Positions 52,955 to 62,781 of a stretch of 64,000 nucleotides of DNA are shown here, piece after piece. The notes under the pieces were generated by a model, which did no database searches, was not told the origin of the DNA, and was given only the letters and a program-made list of their open reading frames with translations. Location: positions 3,968,001 through 4,032,000 of the forward strand of contig NZ_CP076607.1 in assembly GCF_018966525.1 (NCBI RefSeq). The letters run 5' to 3'. Every line of letters starts with the position of its first letter. The first letter of the stretch is position 1. Position numbers and translations under genes: made by a program. This stretch comes from Paenibacillus sophorae. GTDB taxonomy: Bacteria; Bacillota; Bacilli; Paenibacillales; Paenibacillaceae.

Positions 52955-53872
52955 ATGGAATATGAATTGAAAATTGACGTGTCGCCCGTATATGAACTGG
53001 TGGACAGTTTCATGCTATATGTAACGCGAAAGTGGATTTCCAATCTCGATATCGGACCCGAATGGGTGCGCGACATCGACGGGCGGATTCCCCCTCAAAA
53101 GGTGTCTGCGCTGCTGCAGGCCGCCGAATGGCCGTTCGAAGACTACGACGTTCTTTACTGCTGGGCTTATACCCACGGACCGTCTGCCAAAGTGCAGCTG
53201 TTCCTTGAAGATATGGAGTCCGCCACCGTGGAGGAATGGTTTGAACTAGCCGCCCCCTACGTTCCGGGATTCACGCTTGAAGAGTGCCGCCGAATCAAAG
53301 ATGGCTACGGACCGCTCCTTCGGCTCTGGCATGAGCAGTACTTCCGGCATGTAGAGCCCAAGATGCTTCCTCTGCTTATAGAAGATGCATCCGAGAAAAA
53401 GCTGCTGCAGAGCAAGATGGAACCCGAGGCGCTGATTGAGTATGCATCAGGCGGGATTGTGATCGAGGACATCCCCGAGCTGGAAACAATCGTGCTTCTG
53501 CCGACGGTGCATCACCGGCCGATCAACACGTACTGTTTTTACAAAAAGCTAATGCTTGTACAGTATCCCGTTGACGTCCCGGTGGATAATGAAGATGAGC
53601 CGCCTACTCTACTGCTCCGCATGACCAAAGCGCTGTCCGATCCGGTGCGCCTCCGTCTGCTGCGCTATCTCGCCAACGAGCCGAAGTCGCTCTGGGAAAT
53701 GCAATCCGACCTCGGCCAGTCGGGTGACATTCTGATGCATCATCTGATGATGCTGCGGGTGGCCGGACTTCTGCGCCTCCATTTGCGGGACGAGCAGAAC
53801 GAACGGTTCAGCATCCGTCTTGACGGCGCGTCGGAACTTCAGATGTTCCTTGAATCGTATATTCGATTATAA
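52955..53872 (+). CDS. ArsR-type winged-helix regulator with N-terminal domain
   Basis: 305 residues. Residues 1-215 are an alpha/beta domain of the DUF5937 kind, ligand unknown. Residues 220-290 are an ArsR-like winged helix (MTKALSDPVRLRLLRYLANEPKSLWEMQSDLGQS, HHLMMLRVAGLLRLH). Metal-binding Cys are not seen. GGGAGG is 13 nt before ATG 52955; a nearer ATG (52947) gives only five codons. Single gene, targets unknown. Confidence 0.8.
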   Translation: MEYELKIDVSPVYELVDSFMLYVTRKWISNLDIGPEWVRDIDGRIPPQKVSALLQAAEWPFEDYDVLYCWAYTHGPSAKVQLFLEDMESATVEEWFELAAPYVPGFTLEECRRIKDGYGPLLRLWHEQYFRHVEPKMLPLLIEDASEKKLLQSKMEPEALIEYASGGIVIEDIPELETIVLLPTVHHRPINTYCFYKKLMLVQYPVDVPVDNEDEPPTLLLRMTKALSDPVRLRLLRYLANEPKSLWEMQSDLGQSGDILMHHLMMLRVAGLLRLHLRDEQNERFSIRLDGASELQMFLESYIRL

Positions 53873-53895
53873 TACTCTTACAATCATACAGAACT

Positions 53896-53940
53896 GGCTT
53901 GAACAGGGCCTTCTTTTAGACACGGGACCCCGTTTAAGCC
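53896..53940. other. Inverted repeat before the HAD gene
   Basis: GGCTTGAACAGGG and CCCGTTTAAGCC pair with one mismatch and one bulge around a 20-nt loop. Could be a weak terminator or a 5' regulatory hairpin; there is no T-run. Confidence 0.35.
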
Positions 53941-53959
53941 GAACAAAGGAGTGAGCGAT

Positions 53960-54718
53960 ATGAAATATTGGACTCAGCAGGTGATCTTTGACCTGGATGA
54001 TACTTTAGTCCACTGCAACAAATATTTTGACCTCATTCTGGGGCAGTATTTCGAGTTGATGATTGACTGGTTCAAGGATGATGGTGCTACAACCGAAGAG
54101 CTCCGCCGCAAGCAGGTGGAGATTGATGTCGAGACGGTCAATATGAGCGGGCTCGCAAGTGACAATTTTCCGAAATCGCTGATCGCCACGTACCGCTATT
54201 TCTGCGCAAAATATAACCGGCCGGCCGATCGTTTTCAGGAAGAACAGCTAATGAAGCTTGGTCTCAGCGTGTACGATCAGGAAATCGAAGCCTATCCCGG
54301 CATGGTCGAGACGCTCGACAACCTGAAGCATGACGGCCATCAATTGCATTTGTATACGGGTGGAGACCATTCAATACAACGGCGCAAGATCGAACAGATG
54401 AAGCTGGACCTCTACTTTGAAGACCGCATTTATATCCGGAAGCACAAAAATGTGGAATCGCTGGAAAAGATTTTGCGCAGCCATCCCTTTGAACGAAAAC
54501 GCACCTGGATGATTGGCAATTCTCTCCGCACCGATGTGCTCCCGGCGATTACAGCCGGTGTCAAGAGCGTCTATCTGAAGCAGCAGAACGAATGGCTGTA
54601 CAATATGATCGAGCTTCAGCACGAGATGCAGCAGTCGTTAATTACGATTTCTTCAATCCATGAAGTGGTGCCCGTCATCCGCGGAGCCGCTGTAAGCCGG
54701 AACAAAAGCCACGGCTGA
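53960..54718 (+). CDS. HAD-superfamily hydrolase
   Basis: 252 residues from ATG 53960 (AAAGGAG 7 nt upstream). Motif I FDLDDTLVHCN with nucleophilic Asp, motif II LYTGG, and motif III/IV MIGNSLRTDVLPA. A helical cap lies between. A phosphatase of small metabolites, substrate unknown. Confidence 0.88.
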   Translation: MKYWTQQVIFDLDDTLVHCNKYFDLILGQYFELMIDWFKDDGATTEELRRKQVEIDVETVNMSGLASDNFPKSLIATYRYFCAKYNRPADRFQEEQLMKLGLSVYDQEIEAYPGMVETLDNLKHDGHQLHLYTGGDHSIQRRKIEQMKLDLYFEDRIYIRKHKNVESLEKILRSHPFERKRTWMIGNSLRTDVLPAITAGVKSVYLKQQNEWLYNMIELQHEMQQSLITISSIHEVVPVIRGAAVSRNKSHG

Positions 54719-54818
54719 GCGCCAGGGCTGGACGGGCTGTTACAAAAAGCATATAAAACCCTCCGCCGAAACGATTATACTACTTTAGTGAATCTAAGCA
54801 TTCGGCAGGAGGATATAC

Positions 54819-55556
54819 ATGAAGAACAGCCAGGATAAGAAGAAAAAGACAGGGAAACATTATGCGCTGCCCATGGTGCTGGCAGGACTCGTCGTTATCC
54901 TTGCAGTGGCGCTCGGACTCGTTCTGAACAGAGGAGAAGCCGGAGAAGCTGCGGATTTGAGTAATCTGCCCAACTACACCGATGTGAAAGGGAATATCGT
55001 GGTTGACGGTCTCAAATACGAGAAACAGCCCCGCCTCGGAAATCCGAACGCCAAGGTCAAGGTGATTGAGTTTGCCGATTTTAAATGTCCCGCTTGCAGA
55101 AAATGGACGCAAACCTACATGGAGCAGTTCATCAAGGATTATGTGGATACCGGGAAGGTCGAATACTACTTCATGAACTTTGCCTTTATCGACCGTGACT
55201 CCTATCTGGCCGCCAGCGCTGGCGAAGCGATCTATCATCAGAGCAACGATAAATTTTGGGAATATGTAACCAAGCTGTACGATAATCAGGGGGACGAGAG
55301 CAAGATTTGGGCAACCGAGAAGTTCATCCTGAAATTCGTGAAGGACAATATTGATGACATCGATTACGCCCAATTCGAGAAAGATCTCAAGAACCAGACC
55401 TATATGTTGGATGTAAAAGAGGACTTCAAAATCGCCGGCTCCTACGGCGTTAACGGCACTCCCAAGTTTATGGTGAACGGTGCGCTTCTAAAAGGTTCCT
55501 CGTATGACAGTTTGAAGGCCGCCATCGACAAGCAGTTGGCGGAGAGCAGCAACTGA
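54819..55556 (+). CDS. DsbA-family thiol-disulfide oxidoreductase (BdbD-like)
   Basis: 245 residues, N-terminal membrane anchor (LPMVLAGLVVILAVALGLV) with the rest outside. Thioredoxin fold with active site CPAC in FADFKCPACRKWT and the cis-Pro loop NGTPKFMVNG. Introduces disulfides or acts as a thiol-linked carrier. No bdbC-type membrane partner beside it. GGAGG precedes the ATG. Confidence 0.88.
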   Translation: MKNSQDKKKKTGKHYALPMVLAGLVVILAVALGLVLNRGEAGEAADLSNLPNYTDVKGNIVVDGLKYEKQPRLGNPNAKVKVIEFADFKCPACRKWTQTYMEQFIKDYVDTGKVEYYFMNFAFIDRDSYLAASAGEAIYHQSNDKFWEYVTKLYDNQGDESKIWATEKFILKFVKDNIDDIDYAQFEKDLKNQTYMLDVKEDFKIAGSYGVNGTPKFMVNGALLKGSSYDSLKAAIDKQLAESSN

Positions 55557-55566
55557 CCGCAAGTAT

Positions 55567-55609
55567 AAACGGCAGGCAGCGTATGAACACCATACGCTGC
55601 CTGCCGTTT
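55567..55609. terminator. Bidirectional terminator between bdbD-like gene and topB
   Basis: Perfect 19-bp arms, AAACGGCAGGCAGCGTATG (55567-55585) and its complement (55591-55609), around a 5-nt loop. Confidence 0.9.
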
Positions 55610-55611
55610 GT

Positions 55612-58008
55612 TTATACGATCTCCACTGTCAGTTCGCCCGTTTCCGGGCTTCTGAGCGTCAGTTTGCCTTCCACTGCCGAACCGTCCGGCAGCACAAGCT
55701 TCAGCTTTGCCGTTCGGCCTTTTTCGATAAGCGCCTTGATCTGGGTGTCGGTAAGCTGTCTGCCGTAGCTTTCCTTCCAGATTACAAATCCGCAGCCTTC
55801 CTTGTAATGAGAGCAGCCATACCCCTTGCGTCCCATAAAGATTTGGCCTCCGCAGCCGGGACGCGGGCAGGTTCCGATGAACTTGGGCGCGGCAGGCCGG
55901 ATACCAGCGGCTTCCTTGGCATCGGCGCCGGACTTCACGCTCCGCCGTTCTGGAGAAGCGTCGTCTCCAGATGCGGCTGCCGCCGCTGCGTTCCGGCCAG
56001 CGGACGCGCCCTTTTTGACTCCGCCGGGCCCGCCGCCGTCACCTCTCCCGGAAGCGTCACTCTGCCGATTGCCGCCACCGGAACCGTCCCTCCCACCGCT
56101 TGAACGCCGGCTCCCGCCCCTTCCTTTGCCTTTCGTACCTGATGCTGGTTCGGAGCTTTCAAAGGACATTTTGTCGGCCCGTGACTGCGCCCGCACCTTA
56201 TCGACGATCATCGTCGCGAATTTCTTAACATTCTCCATAAATTGCAGGTCCGACGCCGTTCCCCGCGAGATTTCAGTCAAGCGGCGCTCCCACTGGCCCG
56301 TCATTTCCGGAGAAGTCAGAAGCTCGACGCCTGCCCCGCGGATCAGCTCAATCGCAGTCCGTCCCTTTTGCGTAATCAGAATCTTTTTCCCCTGCATCTC
56401 GATGTAGCCGACCTTTTTCAGACGCTCGATCGTCGCTGCCCTGGTCGCCGGAGTTCCCAGACCCGAATCCTTCATCGCGTCACGCAGTTCCTCGTCCTCG
56501 ATCTGCTTGCCCGCGCTTTCCATGGCCTTCAGTAAGGTGCCTTCCGTATAAGCCTTCGGCGGCTGGGTCTCCTTCTCCTTCACGACGGCGTCTTCGCAGA
56601 GCACGCCCTCGCTGGAAACGATGGAGAATGGCTCGTTGACCTCCGTCTCTTCTTCCTCATCTTCTTCCTTGCCCTTGGCTTTGCCGCCCCTTGACTTGTC
56701 CTTCTTCTGATCACCGTAAATGACCTTCCAGCCAAGGCTCAGCAGCTCTTTAACCGTCGTCTTAAACTTTTCTTCTTCCACTTCGGTAATAACGGTGTGC
56801 ATCTTGTATTCTGCTGCCGGATAGAACTGCGACAGAAACCGCCGGACAATGAGATCATACAGCTTCTGTTCGTCAGGACCGAGCCCCGCTGCTTTGCGGC
56901 CCGTCGGCAGAATGGCATGGTGATCCTCGACCTTCGCCGGATTGCAGACAAATTTATTGCCTTTGTGGACCAAACTCCGGTTTGCGCCTTGGACCCATTC
57001 ATCGTAAGCCGTTCCTGCTAGCGAGGACAGCGTCTTGTGCATCTCCGGAATATTCTGCTCGGTTACATAGTTGGAGTTCGTCCGTGGATACGAAATCACT
57101 TTATGCTTCTCGTACAACGCTTGGGCGGTGTCGAGTGTTTTTTTGGCCGAAAAACCGAACTTGCCGTTCGCTTCACGCTGCAGCAGCGTCAGATCATACA
57201 GCCTGTTCGGATATTCTTTCGTTTCCTTGACTTCATAAGAGGCAATGCGCCCCGGCTTGCCTTTGACCTTGGCGGCCAGCGCATCCGCTTTGTCCTTTTC
57301 GGTCAGGCGGTCGCCCTGCCACATGCCCCTGTAAGACGTATCTCCCTGCACAAAATGACCCTCCACCTGAAAAAATTTCAGCGAGGAAAAGGCTTCTATC
57401 GTCTTTTGCCGTTCGTAGATCAGGGCAAGGACAGGCGTCTGCACCCGGCCGACCGACAGAAGCACATTATGCCTTGTGGTGAAGGCCCGCGAGCCGTTCA
57501 TTCCGATCAGCCAGTCGGCTTCGCTGCGGGCTTTGGCCGCTTTGGTCAAGTTGTCATACTCGGACCCGTCCTTCAGCTCCTGGAAGCCTTTGCGGATCGT
57601 CTCGGGCGTAAGATCGGAGATCCACAGCCGCTTTACCGGCTGCTTCAGCTTCAAATGCCGCTGGATCAGTGAAAAAATATGCTGCCCCTCCCGCCCGGCG
57701 TCACAGGAGTTAATCAGCAAGCTGCTGCGCTTCGCCAGCTCCCCGATCACTTTAAGCTGATCAATGGTCTTCCGGTTCGGCACGAGCTTGAACTGCTCGG
57801 GAATGATCGGCAGGTCGCCGATATTCCACCTCTTATATTTCGGATCGTATGCCTCGGGCTCCGCCAGTTCGATCAGATGCCCGATGGCCCATGTAATAAT
57901 ATACTGCTCCCCTTCGAGGTAGGAACGGTGATTTTTGGCTTTCGGCTCAATTGCGGCGGCGATATTCCGTCCCATATCCGGTTTTTCCGCAATGATCATT
58001 GTCTTCAA
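55612..58008 (-). CDS. topB: DNA topoisomerase III with glycine-rich linker and zinc ribbon
   Basis: 798 residues from TTG 58008 (AGGGAG upstream; the frame opens at 58032). Type IA topoisomerase: TOPRIM (MIIAEKPDMGRNIA, NSCDAGREGQ), active Tyr in VISYPRTNSNYV, and SVGRVQTP. After the core, a Gly/Ser/Arg-rich linker of about 60 residues (about 665-725) precedes a C-terminal zinc ribbon (CPRPGCGG... C...C). Extra linker is longer than in B. subtilis TopB, probably non-specific DNA binding. Confidence 0.93.
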   Translation of the reverse strand: MKTMIIAEKPDMGRNIAAAIEPKAKNHRSYLEGEQYIITWAIGHLIELAEPEAYDPKYKRWNIGDLPIIPEQFKLVPNRKTIDQLKVIGELAKRSSLLINSCDAGREGQHIFSLIQRHLKLKQPVKRLWISDLTPETIRKGFQELKDGSEYDNLTKAAKARSEADWLIGMNGSRAFTTRHNVLLSVGRVQTPVLALIYERQKTIEAFSSLKFFQVEGHFVQGDTSYRGMWQGDRLTEKDKADALAAKVKGKPGRIASYEVKETKEYPNRLYDLTLLQREANGKFGFSAKKTLDTAQALYEKHKVISYPRTNSNYVTEQNIPEMHKTLSSLAGTAYDEWVQGANRSLVHKGNKFVCNPAKVEDHHAILPTGRKAAGLGPDEQKLYDLIVRRFLSQFYPAAEYKMHTVITEVEEEKFKTTVKELLSLGWKVIYGDQKKDKSRGGKAKGKEEDEEEETEVNEPFSIVSSEGVLCEDAVVKEKETQPPKAYTEGTLLKAMESAGKQIEDEELRDAMKDSGLGTPATRAATIERLKKVGYIEMQGKKILITQKGRTAIELIRGAGVELLTSPEMTGQWERRLTEISRGTASDLQFMENVKKFATMIVDKVRAQSRADKMSFESSEPASGTKGKGRGGSRRSSGGRDGSGGGNRQSDASGRGDGGGPGGVKKGASAGRNAAAAAASGDDASPERRSVKSGADAKEAAGIRPAAPKFIGTCPRPGCGGQIFMGRKGYGCSHYKEGCGFVIWKESYGRQLTDTQIKALIEKGRTAKLKLVLPDGSAVEGKLTLRSPETGELTVEIV

Positions 58009-58038
58009 AAACAATCGCTCCCTGTCTATCAATCTCTG

Positions 58039-58255
58039 CTATATAAACTGAACTTAAGATTTTCCCATTTGGGTATAGTTCGTAACTACGGAATGTTTGG
58101 ACTTTCGGCCGCTGTTGTCTCCAGATTTCTTGATGCAATATCGCTCTTCGCGGTTGAAATCCGGAGACAAAGGCGAGCGCTATCGCTCCTACAGTTCCAA
58201 ACTTCCCTTCGTTACTTCTTACCCTGAGGGTATTTATCAAGTTCATTTTATATAG
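58039..58255. repeat. 217-bp palindromic MITE-like element
   Basis: The whole 217 bp is an imperfect inverted repeat. Ends: CTATATAAACTGAACTT (58039-58055) and, reversed, CTATATAAAATGAACTT (58255-58239), 16 of 17 identical. Inner arms also pair (TTGTCTCCAGATTTC near 58115 with GAAATCCGGAGACAA near 58157-58170, one mismatch). It encodes no protein and lies upstream of topB and downstream of proS. It could be a MITE or a long transcribed hairpin. Confidence 0.7.
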
Positions 58256-58282
58256 TAAAAAGGTCCAGTAGTCTATTATACA

Positions 58283-60061
58283 TCAGATCCGGCTATTTTT
58301 AACGTGCTCCGTGATTCGTAAGACGGCCTCATCAAGCCCGAGAGTTTCCTTAACACCGCTGTGCCGATTTTCATATTCGACTCTCTCAAGCGCCGCCTCC
58401 CTGCCGACCACCACAACCTGCGGCGTGCCGATCAGACCGGAGTCATTAAACTTAACGCCAGGGCGCTCATCTCTGTCATCCAGCAGAACCTCAAGACCAA
58501 GCTCTTTCAGCGTGCCATACAGCTTCTCCGCCAGCGCGATCTGCGCTTCGTCCTTTATCGAGACGATAATGATCTGCACCTTAAAAGGCGCCAGCGCATC
58601 AGGCCAAGCAATTCCCCCTTCTCCGGCATTCTGTTCGGCAACCGCCGCCAGCAGCCGGGATATGCCTATACCGTAGCAGCCCATGATCATGTTCCGTTCC
58701 CTGCCGGAAGCGTCCAGGAACACTACCCCCAGCTTGCCGCTGTAACGGGTTCCAAGCTTGAACACATGCCCGATTTCTATCCCGCGGTGCAGTGTCAGGC
58801 GGCCTTCGCGGCAGCGCGGACATGAATCACCCTCGGCGGCATTGCGGAAATCGCCCACACGGGTAAGCGGAAAATCGCGGCCAGGCCGGACTCCCCGGAA
58901 ATGATAATCCCGTTCTCCGGCACCCGCAATTCCGTCCATCATTTCCGCGACGGCATAATCGACTAGCAGCGGCAACTCGAGTCCGACCGGGCCGACATAA
59001 CCGCTGATCACACCCGCCGCCGTCTCCACCTCGCTGCCATCCGCAAGCGATATGTCCTCCGCTCCCAAATATTTGCCCACCTTCAGCTCGTTAACCTCGT
59101 GATCTCCCCGCACAAGAACCGCGACGCTGTCGCCGCCCACCCTATAAATCAGTGTCTTGATGATTTGCTCCGGCTTCAGGCTGTACGCCGCTGTAAGCTG
59201 GTCAATGGTTCGGATGTCCGGTGTATGGAATTTTTCTGGAAATGGCGTGTCTACAGCGACAGGTTGGTCTCGGTCCACCTGCGGGGTGTTCAAGCCGTTC
59301 CCCTCATCACCACCGGAACCGTTACTCTCCCCTTTCCAGGCAGCCGTCTCGGCCTGTTCCAGATTCGCCGCGTAGTCGCAATGCCCGCAGACGGCGACCG
59401 TATCCTCGCCAATTGCAGAGAGTGCGATAAACTCGTGACTGCCGCCGTCTCCGCCGATCGTTCCCGCATCCGCCTCCACCGCCTTGAAGCGAAGCCCGCA
59501 GCGGGCAAAGATCCGGTTGTACGCCCCGAACATGGTCTGGTAGGACAAGTCCAGCCCCTCCTCGGAGATATCAAAGGAGTAGGCGTCCTTCATGATAAAT
59601 TCACGTCCCCGAAGGAGCCCAAAGCGCGGCCGCTTCTCATCACGGAATTTGGTTCCGATCTGGTAGACCTTCACCGGCAGCTTCCGGTAGGAACTCACTT
59701 CGTTCTTCATCAGGGAAGTGACGGCCTCTTCATGCGTCGGTCCAAGAATAAATTCACGTCCGTGACGGTCATTTACCGTCATCAGATTTTTGCCGTACGA
59801 TCCGTAGCGCCCCGATTCCATCCACAGCTCCGCAGGCTGCATAGAGGGCATCATCACTTCCTGGACGCCGGCGCGTTCCATCTCCTCCCGGACAATCCCT
59901 TCTATTTTGCGCAGAACCCGGCGGCCCAGGGGAAGATAGCTGTAAATGCCGGCGGCAAGCTGCCGGATGTAGCCCCCGCGCAGCAGCAGTCCGTGCCCTT
60001 CCGTGTCCGCCTCCGAAGGCCGCTCCCGTAAAGTGTTCAGCAATATCTGGCTTTGTCGCAT
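58283..60061 (-). CDS. proS: Prolyl-tRNA synthetase (bacterial type, with editing domain)
   Basis: 592 residues. Class II core: motif 1-2 region (RRVLRKIEGIVREEMERAG, PTHEEAVTSLM, QIGTKFRDEKRPRFGLLRGREFIMKDAYSF), an inserted editing domain (residues 225-400, TIDQLTAAYSLKPEQIIKTL), motif 3 (MGCYGIGISRLLAAVAEQ), and the anticodon-binding domain. Controlled by a T-box leader just upstream. Confidence 0.97.
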   Translation of the reverse strand: MRQSQILLNTLRERPSEADTEGHGLLLRGGYIRQLAAGIYSYLPLGRRVLRKIEGIVREEMERAGVQEVMMPSMQPAELWMESGRYGSYGKNLMTVNDRHGREFILGPTHEEAVTSLMKNEVSSYRKLPVKVYQIGTKFRDEKRPRFGLLRGREFIMKDAYSFDISEEGLDLSYQTMFGAYNRIFARCGLRFKAVEADAGTIGGDGGSHEFIALSAIGEDTVAVCGHCDYAANLEQAETAAWKGESNGSGGDEGNGLNTPQVDRDQPVAVDTPFPEKFHTPDIRTIDQLTAAYSLKPEQIIKTLIYRVGGDSVAVLVRGDHEVNELKVGKYLGAEDISLADGSEVETAAGVISGYVGPVGLELPLLVDYAVAEMMDGIAGAGERDYHFRGVRPGRDFPLTRVGDFRNAAEGDSCPRCREGRLTLHRGIEIGHVFKLGTRYSGKLGVVFLDASGRERNMIMGCYGIGISRLLAAVAEQNAGEGGIAWPDALAPFKVQIIIVSIKDEAQIALAEKLYGTLKELGLEVLLDDRDERPGVKFNDSGLIGTPQVVVVGREAALERVEYENRHSGVKETLGLDEAVLRITEHVKNSRI

Positions 60062-60079
60062 CCTTATTTCCCCCTTGAA

Positions 60080-60425
60080 AAAAATAAAGACACATCCGTC
60101 AGGGACGAATGTGTCGTGTTACCACCCTAATTCAATCGTAGGCCGATAGGCGAACGATCCTCAAAGCGGATAACGGCCGCAGGCCGGCAGCGTTTCACGC
60201 CAGAAATGCTCCATAGGAATTCGGCAGGCACTGCCGTCTACCCGCAAGAGAACTTTTTAACCCAAGTTTCATGCCCCTCAGGGCATGAAGCCATAGGACC
60301 TCCAGCGATTCTTCGCTGCAGCTACCGGGGCGGGGGGCAGGCCGACGTTTCGGGGAACCTCTCAGCCGGTGAGTTCCCTTTCTGTACCAACGAGTTAATG
60401 CAGCTGCCTTCCTCGGTCATTGCTG
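60080..60425 (-). promoter_or_regulatory. T-box riboswitch leader of proS
   Basis: About 345 nt upstream of proS on the minus strand. The T-box sequence AGGGTGGTAACACG (60128-60115) is followed by a terminator: GACACATCCGTC (60089-60100) pairing with GACGAATGTGTC (60104-60115), then T-run. The UGGU of the antiterminator would pair with tRNA-Pro ending ACCA. Stem I and a perfect stem (TTCATGCCC/GGGCATGAA, 60268-60290) precede it. The proline specifier codon could not be fixed. Confidence 0.85.
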
Positions 60426-60487
60426 CTGATCATAATTGCAATTTCAATTAATTTACATAAAATCAGCGGCTTAGTCAAGAGGCAAGC

Positions 60488-61975
60488 TTACGGCAGAATT
60501 GTCGAGCCCATCAAATATTTATCCACCTCGCGGGCGGCGGCGCGTCCTTCGTTGATCGCCCAGACAACCAGGCTTTGTCCGCGGCGCATGTCTCCGGCGG
60601 CGAATACTTTTTCAACATTGGTGCTAAATTTGCCGTAGCTGGCCTTTATGTTCGTGCGGCGGTCGGTCTCTAGCTTCAATTCCTGAACCAGTTCCTGCTC
60701 CGGTCCGTCAAAACCGATGGCAATCAGCGCCAGCTGCGCCGGATAGACCGCTTCGGTGCCGGGGATCGGCTGATAAATTTTGCGGCCGGTCTCATCGACG
60801 ATCCGGTGAATGTTCACCGTGTGCAGCTCCTTAAGGTTGCCGTTCTCGTCGCCGACGAATTTCGTCGTCATAATCGAGAATTCACGCGGGTCATCGCCGA
60901 ATACCGCCTTCGCTTCCTGCTGGGCGTAGTCCAGCGTATACACATTCGGGAATTGCGGCCAAGGGTTCGCAATCGGGTCGCGCTCGAGTGGCGCTTTGTC
61001 ATGCGTACCGAACTGGGTAATGCTCTTGCAGCCGTGACGCAGGGCCGTAGCTACACAGTCGGAGCCGGTGTCGCCGCCGCCAAGCACGATAACGTCTTTG
61101 CCTTCCGCAGACACGAAGTTGCCGTCCGTAAGCCCCGAGTTCAGGTAGCTCTTGATCGTGCCGTTCAGATAATCCATGGCGTACATCACGCCGTTCAAAT
61201 CATTGCCTTCAGCAGTGAACTTACGCGCCTTGGTCGCACCGCCGCATAGTACGACGGCGTCGTACTCGTCGACCAGCTGCTGTGCCGGAATATCCTTGCC
61301 GATCTCCGTGTTTACGACAAAGGTGACGCCTTCAGCCGCCAGCAGGTCGACCCGGCGCTGCACGACGCGCTTGTCGAGCTTCATTGTCGGAATGCCGTAG
61401 GTCAAGAGTCCGCCGACCCGGTCGCTGCGCTCGTAGACGGTAACCAAGTGGCCAGCTTTGTTAAGCTGCGCCGCCGCCGCGAGTCCGGCAGGTCCGGAGC
61501 CGACTATCGCTACTTTTTTGCCCGTGCGTTTCTCCGGAGGCTCGGGAACGACCCAACCTTCCTCGAAGCCTTTATCGATAATGGCCAGTTCGATCGTCTT
61601 GATCGTGACCGGCTGTCCGATCAGGCCGACCGTACAAGAGCCCTCGCATGGAGCCGGACAGATGCTGCCGGTAAACTCAGGGAAGTTATTGGTCTTGTGC
61701 AGACGCTCCAGCGCTTCCTTCCACAATCCCCGGTATACAAGATTGTTCCATTCGGGAATCAGATTATGCACCGGACAGCCCGAAGTGCCGCCGGCCATGT
61801 CGATTCCGGTATGGCAGTACGGCGTTCCGCAGTCCATGCAGCGCGCCCCCTGTGTCCGCAGTTCATCTTCAGACAGATGGTCGTGGAACTCCTCCCAGTC
61901 CTTAACCCGCTGCTCGGGATCGCGGTCGCCTGGAAGCTGTCTTTTATATTCCATAAATCCTGTTGGTGTAGACAT
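60488..61975 (-). CDS. gltD: Glutamate synthase small subunit
   Basis: 495 residues from ATG 61975 (GGGGGA upstream; frame opens at 62005). N-terminal Fe-S region with Cys in [13 protein letters not shown] and [12 protein letters not shown] site [23 protein letters not shown] site [14 protein letters not shown], and C-terminal [17 protein letters not shown]. Transfers electrons from NADPH to the large subunit GltB/GltA, which is not adjacent. May be part of a general GltD-like reductase, but length and motifs fit GltD. Confidence 0.93.
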   Translation of the reverse strand: MSTPTGFMEYKRQLPGDRDPEQRVKDWEEFHDHLSEDELRTQGARCMDCGTPYCHTGIDMAGGTSGCPVHNLIPEWNNLVYRGLWKEALERLHKTNNFPEFTGSICPAPCEGSCTVGLIGQPVTIKTIELAIIDKGFEEGWVVPEPPEKRTGKKVAIVGSGPAGLAAAAQLNKAGHLVTVYERSDRVGGLLTYGIPTMKLDKRVVQRRVDLLAAEGVTFVVNTEIGKDIPAQQLVDEYDAVVLCGGATKARKFTAEGNDLNGVMYAMDYLNGTIKSYLNSGLTDGNFVSAEGKDVIVLGGGDTGSDCVATALRHGCKSITQFGTHDKAPLERDPIANPWPQFPNVYTLDYAQQEAKAVFGDDPREFSIMTTKFVGDENGNLKELHTVNIHRIVDETGRKIYQPIPGTEAVYPAQLALIAIGFDGPEQELVQELKLETDRRTNIKASYGKFSTNVEKVFAAGDMRRGQSLVVWAINEGRAAAREVDKYLMGSTILP

Positions 61976-62236
61976 AATTTCGATTCCCCCATCCGTTCTC
62001 TTCATGTTGGTTGCAGTACATTCGAACTTATTGCGGCATTCAGGTGGGATTCACTTTAGCGCACAGAGGTTCTCGTACATTAATTAATGGGCCTAAAACT
62101 TCTAATTTTAATTATATTAGCATCCCTAACTTTCGCACGTTAATGGACTAATTTGCTGATTGTTTGTACTTTTTTCACATGTTATGTCAGATAAGTAGGC
62201 TGATAAGCCTCTGATTTAAGAGATTAGGGCCGCAGA

Positions 62237-62728
62237 TTATTCCGTACGTTCGTACACGACGAACCGGTAATCATACGGATTCTTCTCATCGCGGATTCCC
62301 TGCGTGCTGGATACTTCCGTCCACTTGCTCCAGTCCGTTTCAGGAAAAAATGTATCGCCTTCAAAAGACTCTTTAATCCGGGTAACAATCAGCTTGTCGG
62401 CAAAAGGCAGCGTCATCCGGTACACTTCCGCTCCACCGATCACCATCAGTTCATCCTGCCCGCGGCCAAGCTCAAGAGCCTCCTCTAAGCTGTGAACGGT
62501 TTCCGCCCCTTCGGGAGCGAAGCTTTCGTCCCGGGTCAGGATAACGCTTGTTCTTCCCGGTAGCGCTTTTCCTCCTAAGGAATCCCAGGTTTTCCGTCCC
62601 ATCAGCATCGTCTTGCCCATCGTCTGCGCCTTGAAGAACGCGAAATCCCGGGGCAGCCGCCATGGCATGCCGCCGTCTTTGCCTATGACTCCGTCCTCGC
62701 CCATCGCCCAAATTAAGCTAATGCTCAT
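62237..62728 (-). CDS. folA: Dihydrofolate reductase
   Basis: 163 residues. LIWAMGEDGVIGKDGGMPWRLPRD (substrate and NADPH loop, with Trp/Asp-like catalytic site), MGRKTWDSLG, and MVIGGAEVYRMTLPFADKL. Regenerates tetrahydrofolate consumed by ThyA. 53 bp after thyA, same operon. Confidence 0.96.
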   Translation of the reverse strand: MSISLIWAMGEDGVIGKDGGMPWRLPRDFAFFKAQTMGKTMLMGRKTWDSLGGKALPGRTSVILTRDESFAPEGAETVHSLEEALELGRGQDELMVIGGAEVYRMTLPFADKLIVTRIKESFEGDTFFPETDWSKWTEVSSTQGIRDEKNPYDYRFVVYERTE

Positions 62729-62781
62729 CGTTATGCTTCCCTCCTCGCATGCAGTTTTGAAATCTACCCACGGAATGTCTG

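Noticed and set aside
59099..60031. 310-codon plus-strand frame antisense to proS
   Set aside because: Shadow of a GC-rich gene; no ribosome site, composition of reversed codons, and proS is certain.
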